Below are positions 26,338-34,019 of a DNA stretch of 64,000 nucleotides, one piece after another. The first letter of the stretch is position 1. Every line of letters begins with the position of its first letter. Below the pieces are notes generated by a model. It was given only the letters and a program-made list of their open reading frames with translations. It was not told the origin of the DNA and ran no database searches. The stretch covers positions 62,001-126,000 of the forward strand of contig JAFGGD010000034.1 of assembly GCA_016930695.1 (NCBI GenBank). The letters are read 5' to 3'. The translations under genes were made by a program, and so were the position numbers. This DNA comes from Candidatus Eisenbacteria bacterium. Lineage in GTDB: Bacteria > Orphanbacterota > Orphanbacteria > Orphanbacterales > Orphanbacteraceae.

Positions 26338-26390
26338 AACGCGAAAACGCCGACCGGATCGGGTCCGAAAGGGGGCGTCGATGGTGAAGC
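26338..26390. repeat. Diverged direct repeat, copy B
   Basis: Partner of 26235-26286, with the same order of blocks (AAACG, CGCCGACCG, GTCGATG, GAAGC). A perfect small inverted repeat GGACCG-TG-CGGTCC lies just beyond, at 26416-26429. Together they suggest that the leader region of paralogue 1 has been partly duplicated. Confidence 0.5.
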
Positions 26391-26448
26391 GACGAGATGC
26401 AGAACGGAGAGGCGCGGACCGTGCGGTCCATATTGCTTAGCGATTGAC

Positions 26449-26478
26449 AGGATAACCGAAAAGGGAGACCGCGGTCAA
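26449..26478 (-). promoter_or_regulatory. Possible promoter for paralogue 1
   Basis: On the minus strand TTGACC (26478-26473) and TATCCT (26454-26449) are 18 bp apart. A start near 26442 would give a leader of about 360 nt containing both direct repeats and the 42-nt element. A start closer to the gene cannot be excluded. Confidence 0.45.
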
Positions 26479-26479
26479 G

Positions 26480-26756
26480 CGAGATTTTGAAGTTTCAAGG
26501 ATGGATCGGATGGCACCTTGTAAATGATTGAAAATCCACGCGGTGTAAAAAAGGCAGGAAATATCATGTGTCTATCGATAATGCCGTTATTCATTAACCC
26601 GTGTTAATCAATTACATGGTCCATTGATCGGGAGCGGGGGCTCGGCCATTCATCGCGCTTTTCCCGGGCGCCTTTCCCCATGAGGTCGATCCGTTCTCCG
26701 GATGGGGGACGGCTGAATGAAAAGGCGTCTCGGCCGCGCTCATTTTAAGAAAAAAG
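26480..26756. other. AT-rich intergenic stretch with small palindromes, no gene
   Basis: This part of the 727-bp gap between the two paralogues is visibly richer in A and T than its surroundings, particularly 26490-26625. I can support no gene in it. It holds two small inverted repeats: ATAA-TGCCG-TTAT (26578-26590) and ATTAAC-CCGT-GTTAAT (26593-26608). The lower GC content could mark a recombination scar from the gene duplication or a regulatory region. Confidence 0.5.
26593..26608. promoter_or_regulatory. Perfect 6-bp inverted repeat (possible operator)
   Basis: ATTAAC and GTTAAT form a perfect inverted repeat with a 4-bp spacer, next to a second one at 26578-26590. The size and AT-rich arms are like a binding site for a dimeric regulator. 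It lies upstream of the proposed promoter of paralogue 1; no regulator can be named. Confidence 0.3.
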
Positions 26757-26789
26757 AAAATCCCGGCCGGAGATCCGGCCGGGATTTTT
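26757..26789 (-). terminator. Strong Rho-independent terminator of paralogue 2
   Basis: On the minus strand a perfect 14-bp stem (AAAATCCCGGCCGG with its complement) around a 4-nt loop is followed by TTTTCTTTTTTC. It begins about 20 nt after the stop at 26810. This is the clearest intrinsic terminator in the window. Confidence 0.9.
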
Positions 26790-26809
26790 GGTCGTTGAAT
26801 CGTCCGGAA

Positions 26810-27541
26810 CTACCGGAACAGACCCTTGACCTCGCCCCAGGAAGCGGGCTCGGTGGCGATGCCGGTCTGGCAATCGAAGCTGGCGTCGATGAAGCCCTCG
26901 GACGGTCCGAGGCCATCAGCCAGGTACTGCGGCGGGCAGTACTGGGTCACGGCGCCACCCCAGTAGAAGGTGTGACCCGGAATGGTCGGGACAACGAAGC
27001 CGGCGCAGGGATTCGGCGCCGCGATGTTGGCCACGTTGTTGGTCGAAGCGAAGCGCGGCAGGGTGCCGAGAACCCAGGTCATCATCAGACCGCAGTAGTC
27101 GCTGGACACGGTGCCGAGACCACCGAAGTTGTTCCAACGCTCGATCGGGTCGATGGTGGCCGAACCGCCGACGTAGCTGGTCTTGCAGAACGAAGCATCG
27201 AGCTCCCAAAGGTCGACGTGCACCTCATACCCGTAGGTCGGGAGGGTGTAGCGCCAGTACCACCAGGAACCGAGGTTCTCGCAGCACTCGCCCGCGAGCT
27301 TGCCACAGTCGGCCGGCAGATCGAAGTAGACGCCAACCTCATCGCCCGGGGCCCAGCCGGACCAGGTCCACAGCCAGCCAGCGCAGAGGTTGTAGTAAAT
27401 GATGGAGCAGAAGCCGGTGGCGCCGCCGTCACCATGAGGCGCGATGGCTTCCTGAACGGCCTGGTGCGGACGGTTCACATCACCGAACGCCGTCGCCGCC
27501 AGGGCCAGAGCCAGGAAAGCAACCAGGAGTAGCTTCTTCAT
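26810..27541 (-). CDS. Cys-rich secreted protein, paralogue 2 (unknown family)
   Basis: This 243-residue protein has a Sec signal peptide (MKKLLLVAFLALALAATAFG, residues 1-20) and a Cys/Trp/Tyr-rich mature region co-linear with paralogue 1. Shared blocks include GFCSIIYYNLCAGWLWTW, PGDEVGVYFDLP, LGSWWYWRYTLPTY and TNNVANIAAPNPC. Part of the coding sequence (26984-27046) is identical in DNA to the paralogue over 63 bases. A strong AGGAGG precedes the ATG, a near-consensus extended -10 promoter lies at 27692-27721, and a strong terminator follows. I do not know the family; a secreted structural or binding protein is possible. Upstream, divergently, lies the TPR-tailed glycosyltransferase. Confidence 0.87.
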   Translation of the reverse strand: MKKLLLVAFLALALAATAFGDVNRPHQAVQEAIAPHGDGGATGFCSIIYYNLCAGWLWTWSGWAPGDEVGVYFDLPADCGKLAGECCENLGSWWYWRYTLPTYGYEVHVDLWELDASFCKTSYVGGSATIDPIERWNNFGGLGTVSSDYCGLMMTWVLGTLPRFASTNNVANIAAPNPCAGFVVPTIPGHTFYWGGAVTQYCPPQYLADGLGPSEGFIDASFDCQTGIATEPASWGEVKGLFR

Positions 27542-27613
27542 GAGTATGGAACCTCCTAAGAAATACGTTTGAGACACGACCACTCGCTAGGAATGTTTTG
27601 TCTCTCTCAGCCT

Positions 27614-27655
27614 TCACCTCCTTGGGGTCCTGAGGTTCGTGCCTGGGAAGCTATC
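27614..27655 (-). ncRNA. Conserved 42-nt leader element, copy 2
   Basis: Counterpart of 26177-26218: GATAGCTTCCCA, ACCTC, an 11-nt loop with AGGACCC, then GAGGT within AAGGAGGTGA. It begins about 30 nt after the predicted transcript start and ends about 72 nt before the start codon. Positions outside the blocks have diverged while the stem pairing remains, which argues for RNA structure rather than chance. The rest of the 373-bp gap up to 27914 holds the two divergent promoters and no gene. Confidence 0.6.
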
Positions 27656-27691
27656 AGGTCAAAAATCTGTCGGTCTAATCCAAGTGGACTA

Positions 27692-27721
27692 ATTGTAGCA
27701 TCCTCGATCTCAAAAAGTCAA
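27692..27721 (-). promoter_or_regulatory. Strong extended -10 promoter for paralogue 2
   Basis: On the minus strand TTGACT (27721-27716) and TACAAT (27697-27692) are 18 bp apart, with TG one base before the -10 box. This is close to consensus and predicts a leader of about 145 nt for the Cys-rich protein gene. Confidence 0.75.
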
Positions 27722-27835
27722 CCGGGAAATGCGGGGGTGGGGTCACTAACTCTCGTGACGGCAAAACTCTAACACAAGATCTCCCCGGGTGTCTACCCCC
27801 CGAACGGGGATTTGGTATCCACCCTCGGTTTTCTC

Positions 27836-27864
27836 TTGTGCCCCCGCGCCCGGATTGTTACAAT
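27836..27864 (+). promoter_or_regulatory. Promoter for TPR-tailed glycosyltransferase
   Basis: TTGTGC (27836-27841) and TACAAT (27859-27864) are 17 bp apart, about 45 bp upstream of the ATG at 27915. It is divergent from the promoter at 27692-27721, leaving about 115 bp between the two. Confidence 0.6.
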
Positions 27865-27914
27865 CCAGATCGCATATCTATTTTTGTGGCAACAGGTTAA
27901 GGGGCTTGAGGCCG

Positions 27915-29918
27915 ATGAAATACCCGTCCAGACGAACCTCGCTCCTGCTGCTCCTCCTCCTTATCGGCAGCGCCCTACGATTCTTTCACATTTTTGACAT
28001 GCGCGAATCACCGGTTTTCGACCGTCCGGTGATGGATCCCGCCTACCACCATGAATGGGCGCTCTCTCTGGTCGACGGAGACCCGATCACCGATGGGGAG
28101 CCCTACTTCCGCGCGCCTCTCTATCCCTATTTTCTCGCCGCCCTCTATCGATCGGGGGGGGATCCTCTGATCCGCGCGCGCGCCGCCCAGGCGATTTTTG
28201 GGGTTTTTTCGCTCTATCTTATTTATTTGCTTGGGTTAAGGGTTTTCAGCCCGGCCGTGGCGTTTCTCGCCCTCGGCATGGCGCTTCTCTACCCTCTCTT
28301 CCCCTATTTCGAGGGGGAACTGCTGATCACGTCACTCGTGGTCTTCTTGGACCTGCTTCTCTTGTTGCAACTCCTGCGGGCGGAAAAACTCGACCGAAGA
28401 CGGGAGTGGGTGGTCGCCGGGGCGGTTCTGGGGTTGTCGGCGATCGCCCGCCCCAACGTTCTTCTCTTTGCCCCCGCCATACCGATCTGGTTGGCTTTTC
28501 TGCGGCGATGGGGACCCCGGGGAATCGCCGGCAGGACGCTTCTCACGGCGGCCGGCGCCCTGCTCCTGATCCTTCCGATTACGGTCCGAAACGCCCGGCA
28601 GGGGGATCCCGTGCTGATCGCCAGCCAGGGGGGGATCAATTTTTACTTGGGAAACCATCCAGGCGCGGACGGTTGGAGCGCGACCGCGCCGGGGATCCGC
28701 AAGGACTGGTGGGGGGGAATCGAGGATGCCCGCATCCTCGCCGAAAGAAGCGCCGGGCGGCCGCTCCGCGCCTCGGAGGTATCGGATTATTGGTATGGGC
28801 GCGGCCTCTCCTTCTTCCGCGAGCGGCCCGGAGAAGCGTTCCGTCTCCTTTTCCGGAAGACCTATCTGCTGGTTCGAGGCGGGGAACTCTCCAACAACCA
28901 GATCATCCCCTTCGCCGCGCGTTACTCCCGGGTGTTTCGCCTTCTCCCTCTCGGTTTCGGCCTGATCGTTCCTCTCGCCCTTCTGGGTATGCTCGGCGGC
29001 ATCCGGGAGAAGAGAAGACTCCTTCTGGTTCTCTTTCTAGGTTTCTACTCTCTCTCCATCGTGAGCTTCTTCATCTGTTCCCGCTATCGAATGCCGCTTC
29101 TGCCGCCCCTTCTCCTCTTCGCGGCCGCCGCGCTCCTCCGCCTCGGCGGGGACCTGAGGAGGCGCCCCGCCCGCGCGGGAGGCGCGTTTCTTTTCTTGGG
29201 CGGCGCTCTTTTTCTTCTCAATCACGACTTCGGCGTTCCGGGACCCGTCAATTGGGCGTTGGGGTACCAGGGGGAGGGTCTCTCCCTTATGGAGCGCGGG
29301 GACTTGGATGCGGCGGAGGAGCGTTACCGCGCGGCGATCCGGATCGATCCGGGCTCCAGCGTGGCCCATCACGATCTGGGCGTTCTTCTTCGCCGAAGGG
29401 GGGACCTGGAGGGGGCGGTCGCCTCGATACGACTTTCCCTGACCCTGGACTCCCTGAATGTCGAGGCGTGGAATAATTTGGGCATCACCCTCGCCGCCGA
29501 GGGGAAGGCCTCCGAGGCGATCGATGCCTACAGGCGGGGGATCGCCCTGGACGATCGCAATCCCAATCTTCACGCCAATCTCGCGTTTCTCCTCCAGCAG
29601 GAGGGGCGCTACGAGGAGGCGATCGACGAGTACCGGTTCTTTCTCCGATCCGGGATCGCGGATGGGAGGATCCACGCCAATCTGGGTATGGCGCTGATCC
29701 GCGCGGGGAAGACGGCCGAAGGGGAGGAGGAACTGCGGCGAGGCGTGCGCGTTTCCCCCGGGCTACCCGGTCCGGTGATTCTGCTCGCCGATCACCTGGC
29801 CGCGACGGGGAGGGCCGGTGAGGCGATCGCCCTGCTCCGGGAGGCGGCGGCGCGTATGCCGGGCGACCGAACGATCGAGCGGAGGCTCGTCGCGCTGGAA
29901 AACGGAGCGGCGCCGTGA
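27915..29918 (+). CDS. GT-C membrane glycosyltransferase (PMT/ArnT-like) with C-terminal TPRs
   Basis: This 667-residue protein has about ten transmembrane helices (residues 8-445) and a C-terminal TPR domain (about 465-667, with repeats such as VEAWNNLGITLAAEGK). The first extracytoplasmic loop, FDRPVMDPAYHHEWA then PYFRAPLYPYFLAALY, has the acidic and PLYP features of PMT_2/ArnT-type enzymes. These move sugars from polyprenyl-phosphate to proteins or lipids on the outer face of the inner membrane. The acceptor is unknown. The ATG at 27915 is chosen because a Lys/Arg-rich N-terminus then leads into the first helix. A beta-helix protein gene follows after 72 bp. Confidence 0.85.
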   Translation: MKYPSRRTSLLLLLLLIGSALRFFHIFDMRESPVFDRPVMDPAYHHEWALSLVDGDPITDGEPYFRAPLYPYFLAALYRSGGDPLIRARAAQAIFGVFSLYLIYLLGLRVFSPAVAFLALGMALLYPLFPYFEGELLITSLVVFLDLLLLLQLLRAEKLDRRREWVVAGAVLGLSAIARPNVLLFAPAIPIWLAFLRRWGPRGIAGRTLLTAAGALLLILPITVRNARQGDPVLIASQGGINFYLGNHPGADGWSATAPGIRKDWWGGIEDARILAERSAGRPLRASEVSDYWYGRGLSFFRERPGEAFRLLFRKTYLLVRGGELSNNQIIPFAARYSRVFRLLPLGFGLIVPLALLGMLGGIREKRRLLLVLFLGFYSLSIVSFFICSRYRMPLLPPLLLFAAAALLRLGGDLRRRPARAGGAFLFLGGALFLLNHDFGVPGPVNWALGYQGEGLSLMERGDLDAAEERYRAAIRIDPGSSVAHHDLGVLLRRRGDLEGAVASIRLSLTLDSLNVEAWNNLGITLAAEGKASEAIDAYRRGIALDDRNPNLHANLAFLLQQEGRYEEAIDEYRFFLRSGIADGRIHANLGMALIRAGKTAEGEEELRRGVRVSPGLPGPVILLADHLAATGRAGEAIALLREAAARMPGDRTIERRLVALENGAAP

Positions 29919-29990
29919 TACAAAGAGAGCGGAAAGCGGGGGCCCGACGGCGGGTCATACGGTCGATGTTTCGGAACGAAAGGTGATTCG

Positions 29991-30959
29991 ATGAAAGAAC
30001 TCGTAGCTGCTGTTTTACTCGCCGCTCTGATGCTCCCCTTCGGAGCGGCGGCGAAAGACATCGCGGTACCCGGTGACGCCGCCACCCTGGAGGATGCCGT
30101 TCAATCGCTCGCCGACGGAGACCGGATCGTACTCGGTCCGGGCGAATACGGAGCGGGGTTGGTGATCCCCGAGGGAATCGGTTTCTCGCTTATCGGCCGG
30201 GATGGAGCCGAATCGACGGTGATCCGCCCCTCCGATCCGGCCATGAACACGGTGGTCGCCTATGGCGGAGGCGCGGCGCGCATCGAGGGGATCACCTTCG
30301 ACATGAGCGAGGCAAAAGGTCTGTTCGCCGTTCTGCTGGCCGATCGCGAGGTGGCACTCCGGGATTGCCGCTTTCTCGGCGGCGCCGGCGTACGGATCGA
30401 TTCCTGCGAGGGGGTTCTGGAAGGGAACAGCTTCGAGGGTTGCTTCGACGGGATCCGGATCGCCAACTCCCCTCTTCGGATCGACGGCAACCACTTCTCC
30501 GATTCCGAGCAATATGACATCACCTGCCGCGCATCGACGGCGGAAATCGTTCGAAACCGTTTCGTGAACACGGGGAACGCCTGCATCGTGATCGTGGGGA
30601 AACGGTACCATCCGACGGTGGGCGGCGCCCCCGGCAAGGGGAACGTGTTTCTCGGTAGTCAGTACCTGGTCGTCGCGAACCAGTCCCGCAACGAGATCGA
30701 CGCGCGGTACAATTTCTGGGGACCCGTGCTCACTTCGACCATGAACCGTCTCGGCTACCCGGCCAACCTGGACGAGATCCAGGATTATTGGGACTCGGAC
30801 AATCTGGCCGCGGGCAAAGTGGATTACCGGAACTGGTTGCAATCGGAGGACGATCGGGGAGGTTTCCCGATCCTTCAGGCGGTCCTCCTGGCGGCGGTGC
30901 TCGCGGTGCTGCTCTTCCTGCTCTTCCGCCTGGTTCGGAGACGCCGCGCCGCCGCTTGA
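29991..30959 (+). CDS. Secreted right-handed beta-helix protein with C-terminal membrane anchor
   Basis: This 322-residue protein has a signal peptide (residues 1-21, ending GAAA), a parallel beta-helix region (about 40-250) and a C-terminal transmembrane helix (about 295-315) followed by RRRRAAA. The repeats show typical turns, for example IDGNHFSDSEQYD, IVRNRFVNTGNA and DARYNFWGPV, as in carbohydrate-active and NosD-like proteins. A single helix plus Arg-rich tail resembles sortable or C-terminally anchored surface proteins, although no LPXTG or PEP motif is visible. AAAGGTGA precedes the ATG. It probably belongs to the same transcript as the glycosyltransferase upstream. Confidence 0.8.
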   Translation: MKELVAAVLLAALMLPFGAAAKDIAVPGDAATLEDAVQSLADGDRIVLGPGEYGAGLVIPEGIGFSLIGRDGAESTVIRPSDPAMNTVVAYGGGAARIEGITFDMSEAKGLFAVLLADREVALRDCRFLGGAGVRIDSCEGVLEGNSFEGCFDGIRIANSPLRIDGNHFSDSEQYDITCRASTAEIVRNRFVNTGNACIVIVGKRYHPTVGGAPGKGNVFLGSQYLVVANQSRNEIDARYNFWGPVLTSTMNRLGYPANLDEIQDYWDSDNLAAGKVDYRNWLQSEDDRGGFPILQAVLLAAVLAVLLFLLFRLVRRRRAAA

Positions 30960-30992
30960 GCGGAGCGCTCCGATCGTTCGAATCGTTTCGCG

Positions 30993-31028
30993 AAAAAGCC
31001 CCCGGAGGCACGTGGCCGCCGGGGGCTT
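30993..31028. terminator. Bidirectional terminator between convergent genes
   Basis: AAGCCCCCGG (30996-31005) pairs perfectly with CCGGGGGCTT (31019-31028). On the minus strand it is followed by TTTTT, and on the plus strand by CTCTTT. It lies between the ends of the beta-helix gene (30959) and the metallopeptidase-like gene (31048) and can serve both. Confidence 0.8.
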
Positions 31029-31047
31029 CTCTTTACCGTCGTTCGAA

Positions 31048-33537
31048 TCAGGGGAGGAGAACCACCTTGCGGGTCTCCGTCACGTCATCCCCGGTCGACA
31101 TGCGTACCAGATAGATGCCGGCCGGCAGCCTGCGCCCCGAATCGTCCTCGCCCATCCAGAGGAACTCCCTCGCTTGATCGTCGTAGATCCCCTCGTAAGA
31201 GTGGACGGTGGGGAAGTGACGGACCCGCCGCCCTGCGATGTTATAGATGTCCACATGGACGGCGAGTTGGGAGTATTTGCCCGACACCATGCTCCCGGCC
31301 GGCGCGTAAGAGGCCGTGGGAGGGGTCCAGATCTCGTTGTCGCCCGGCTTTCCCGACCCGCCGCTGTAACGCGCGTTGAGAGGGCCCTTGGGGACATGGA
31401 AGGAGATGATCGCTCCGTCCGGGTGTTTCCGCGGGGAGAAGGGATTGGGGGTGATCCGCGAGAGGTGCTCATTTTTCGCGATCGGCGCGGGAGCGTTCAC
31501 CCCGGATGTCCAGTTCCAGGAAATCCCGAGCGCCGACCCTTCCAACCGGTAGACGTATCGTTCACCCGGCCGGGTGCCCTCGTCGACGATGGTTTTCCGC
31601 GAATCCGACTCGAGGGGGAACTGGTCGATCATCGTTTCGTTCCCCGCGCTGTCCCGCCGGTAGAGCTTCCCCTGGGCGCCGAAGGTTCCCCCGCGGATCC
31701 GATAGGAGATGGACACTTTCCCTTCGAAATCGGGTTCGGCGATGAAATCGTGCAGGGCGATCGCCTTGACGAAGATGGAGTCGCGATACTGGGCGCCGCC
31801 GATGGAAGGAAGTCCTTGCGAGTTGACCGCTCGGATGGTGAGCGTGTGCATCCCCCCGGTGAGGGAATCGGGGACGAAGTTGAAATGGACCCGCGTCGAA
31901 TCCCCCCCCCAGCCGCCTTCGGGGTCGGCGTACATCCATAGTTCGTGGTAGACGATGTCGTCGCCGTCCCTCTCGGAGTAGAGCATGTCGTCCACCCGGT
32001 AGATGACGTGATGGATCGTGTTGAAGGTGATGTTGTTCCTGCCGAGCGTTTTCCCCAAGTCTCCCATGGGCAGGCCCGAAGCGTTGGCCTGGTTGACGCG
32101 CGGCGATACGGCGGCGATGCCGGTGATGTTCGGGAAGACCGTGGTGATCGTGTCCGGAATTCCATCGACGACGATCCGCGGGCGGGTGTCCAGAATATCC
32201 CATATCCCGTTGGTGTCCGCGTCCCACACGCCCATCTGGCCGAGTGTGTATTTGCAGGTGGCGTCGGTCGGCACGTTCATGCAGCAGGGGACGGGCGTGA
32301 TGTTCATGCAGGTGTAATCTCGGTTGAGGCTGTTCAGGTTCATGACGCCGTGATAACCGGAGCGGACGTGGCAGGGGGTGCTCGTCCCGCCGGAGCGGTA
32401 CTCGTCCAGCGCCCAGAAGGTGTGGGCCGATTCGTGGATGATCAGGTGCGCAAGGGAATAGGGGCGGTTGCTGATCGTCCCGTTGTATCCGGAGGGGACC
32501 ACCAGGAAGGGACCACCGAGGTGGGCGTAGGCGGTGTAGCCGGGCCCGAGACCGTTCACCTCTTTGACGATGAAGAAGACGACGCCCCACTCGGACTGGA
32601 ATTTCGTGCGGAGAGAATCGAGGAGTTCATAAACCCCGGCGTTGGGGATCGGAACGTTGAGGAACTTCCCCAACCCCTGGCCCGTATAGCCGAGGGCAAG
32701 CATCGCCTCTTCCACCCAGTCTTCTTCTTTGTACATCGGGTGGAGCTGATGGAAGTTCCGGGAAACGGGGACGTTGTTGTAAAACCGGTGGACGAAACGG
32801 ACGCCGGGACCCGCGTAGGTGTGCGCCCAGAAATCGCAGGCGGCTCGGACGTTTTCATGGATCGGAATGATCTCGCCGTCCGAGAAGCTCCCCCCGTCCG
32901 AATCGAGGAGGATGGTGGCGACGGCGACCTTCTCCATCAGAATTTCCGAGGTTTGAAAGATGTTGGCCCCGAAGGCTCTGCCGTATACCTTGTCTCCCTG
33001 CACTTTCGACCACGCGGCGTGGGCCTCGGCGGGGATCTCAACCGGCGGAAGCAGGATGTCCTCGAATTCCTCGGCGCCCGCCTTGCCGGCGCCGGGATTC
33101 TCCCTCGGGAGAAGTTCCCTGTTCCACGATTCGATCACGTCCGCCCAGCGCCTCGCCTGTTTGCCCGGCGCGGGGCGCGCCGGCTTGCGATGGAGCGCCT
33201 CTACGCGCGGGTCGGCGCGCAGGTCGGACTCGATCAAGGCCGGAACGTCGCCGATCAGGAGATCGGGCGGATAGACGTTGGGGAACCAGGCTCCTTCCCG
33301 CTCCCACTCCTCCACGAATGACCAGAGTTCATCGATGGAATCGACGCGGAGGAGCAGCAGGGCGTCCCCCGTATCGCGGCCGAAATCGGTGGGGGCGTGT
33401 CCTTGCGGACCCTCGGCGTGGAGGGAGGGCGGAACGAGAAGGAGGAACAGCATCGAGAACAGGATCGCGCCGGTTCTCGCCGCGCGGTTCGGTAGCACAC
33501 CGCCGCGCGCTTCGGGATCCAACCGATGGCGCTTCAT
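31048..33537 (-). CDS. Large secreted zinc-metallopeptidase-like protein with FlgD/T9SS-like C-terminal module
   Basis: This 829-residue protein has a long N-terminal signal sequence (cleavage near LHA/EG, about residue 41). A catalytic-looking region contains HESAHTFWALDEY at about residues 368-380. That is an HExxH zinc motif followed by an Asp/Glu pair as in M64/M6-type peptidases (HExxH then DEY). Cysteine-rich segments and beta-sandwich-like regions follow. The last 100 residues (DIYNIAGRRVRHF, LPAGIYLVRMSTGDD, ending KVVLLP) match the FlgD-like or type-9-sorting module typical of FCB bacteria. The protein is probably exported to the surface or medium; substrate unknown. It has its own promoter (33585-33613) and terminator. 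Confidence 0.8.
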   Translation of the reverse strand: MKRHRLDPEARGGVLPNRAARTGAILFSMLFLLLVPPSLHAEGPQGHAPTDFGRDTGDALLLLRVDSIDELWSFVEEWEREGAWFPNVYPPDLLIGDVPALIESDLRADPRVEALHRKPARPAPGKQARRWADVIESWNRELLPRENPGAGKAGAEEFEDILLPPVEIPAEAHAAWSKVQGDKVYGRAFGANIFQTSEILMEKVAVATILLDSDGGSFSDGEIIPIHENVRAACDFWAHTYAGPGVRFVHRFYNNVPVSRNFHQLHPMYKEEDWVEEAMLALGYTGQGLGKFLNVPIPNAGVYELLDSLRTKFQSEWGVVFFIVKEVNGLGPGYTAYAHLGGPFLVVPSGYNGTISNRPYSLAHLIIHESAHTFWALDEYRSGGTSTPCHVRSGYHGVMNLNSLNRDYTCMNITPVPCCMNVPTDATCKYTLGQMGVWDADTNGIWDILDTRPRIVVDGIPDTITTVFPNITGIAAVSPRVNQANASGLPMGDLGKTLGRNNITFNTIHHVIYRVDDMLYSERDGDDIVYHELWMYADPEGGWGGDSTRVHFNFVPDSLTGGMHTLTIRAVNSQGLPSIGGAQYRDSIFVKAIALHDFIAEPDFEGKVSISYRIRGGTFGAQGKLYRRDSAGNETMIDQFPLESDSRKTIVDEGTRPGERYVYRLEGSALGISWNWTSGVNAPAPIAKNEHLSRITPNPFSPRKHPDGAIISFHVPKGPLNARYSGGSGKPGDNEIWTPPTASYAPAGSMVSGKYSQLAVHVDIYNIAGRRVRHFPTVHSYEGIYDDQAREFLWMGEDDSGRRLPAGIYLVRMSTGDDVTETRKVVLLP

Positions 33538-33584
33538 GGGTCATCCCCCCTCGTTAGGCAGCGAACAACTGATTGTACACTCTC

Positions 33585-33613
33585 AATTTACAAACACTGC
33601 GCTTGATCGTCAA
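33585..33613 (-). promoter_or_regulatory. Promoter for the secreted metallopeptidase-like gene
   Basis: On the minus strand TTGACG (33613-33608) and TAAATT (33590-33585) are 17 bp apart, predicting a leader of about 40 nt. A TACAAT slightly closer to the gene lacks a good -35 partner. Confidence 0.6.
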
Positions 33614-34019
33614 CGCCGTCCGATCCCTTTCGGGATTCCGGGCTCCGATGTTCTCCTGAATAAAAGACGAGTAAATACCCCCGATTTGTTCGGTTCTTTC
33701 CTCGGCCCGATCAATCCTTTTTCGCCTTCCGGGGGGTGCGGGCCATATCCGTCATAATTCCAATGTGTTACGAGTTTTGCCGGATGGTCGTCCCTCACTT
33801 CCTCTCACTAGGCAGGATAGGGGATGATCGTCTCCCCGCCGTCTCTCGGACCCGAGGCCCGCAGTCTCTTTTACTTTTTCCGAAATCAAGGGGAACGGGC
33901 GACCCGCGGCCGGGTTCTTGTCGATAGGGACCGGGATCGGGAGGGGATCCCGCGGAGTAACGCTTTTGGGTGTGCGCCAAGCGGCCCGATCCGATAGTTT
34001 AGAGAGAGGGAGGAAACGG
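33614..34019. other. Intergenic region between divergent genes, no gene
   Basis: This roughly 400-bp stretch separates the minus-strand metallopeptidase-like gene from the plus-strand lipoprotein gene at 34020. I can support no coding sequence. Small perfect hairpins are present: ATCCC-TTTC-GGGAT near 33628-33641, ACCCG-CGGC-CGGGT near 33910-33923, and GGGATC with GATCCC near 33934-33952. They may be part of the leader of the downstream gene. I found no convincing promoter for the plus strand. Confidence 0.4.

Noticed and set aside
33736-33927. Small plus-strand open frame in the 33614-34019 gap
   Set aside because: No ribosome site, no recognisable domain and codon use unlike the neighbouring genes.
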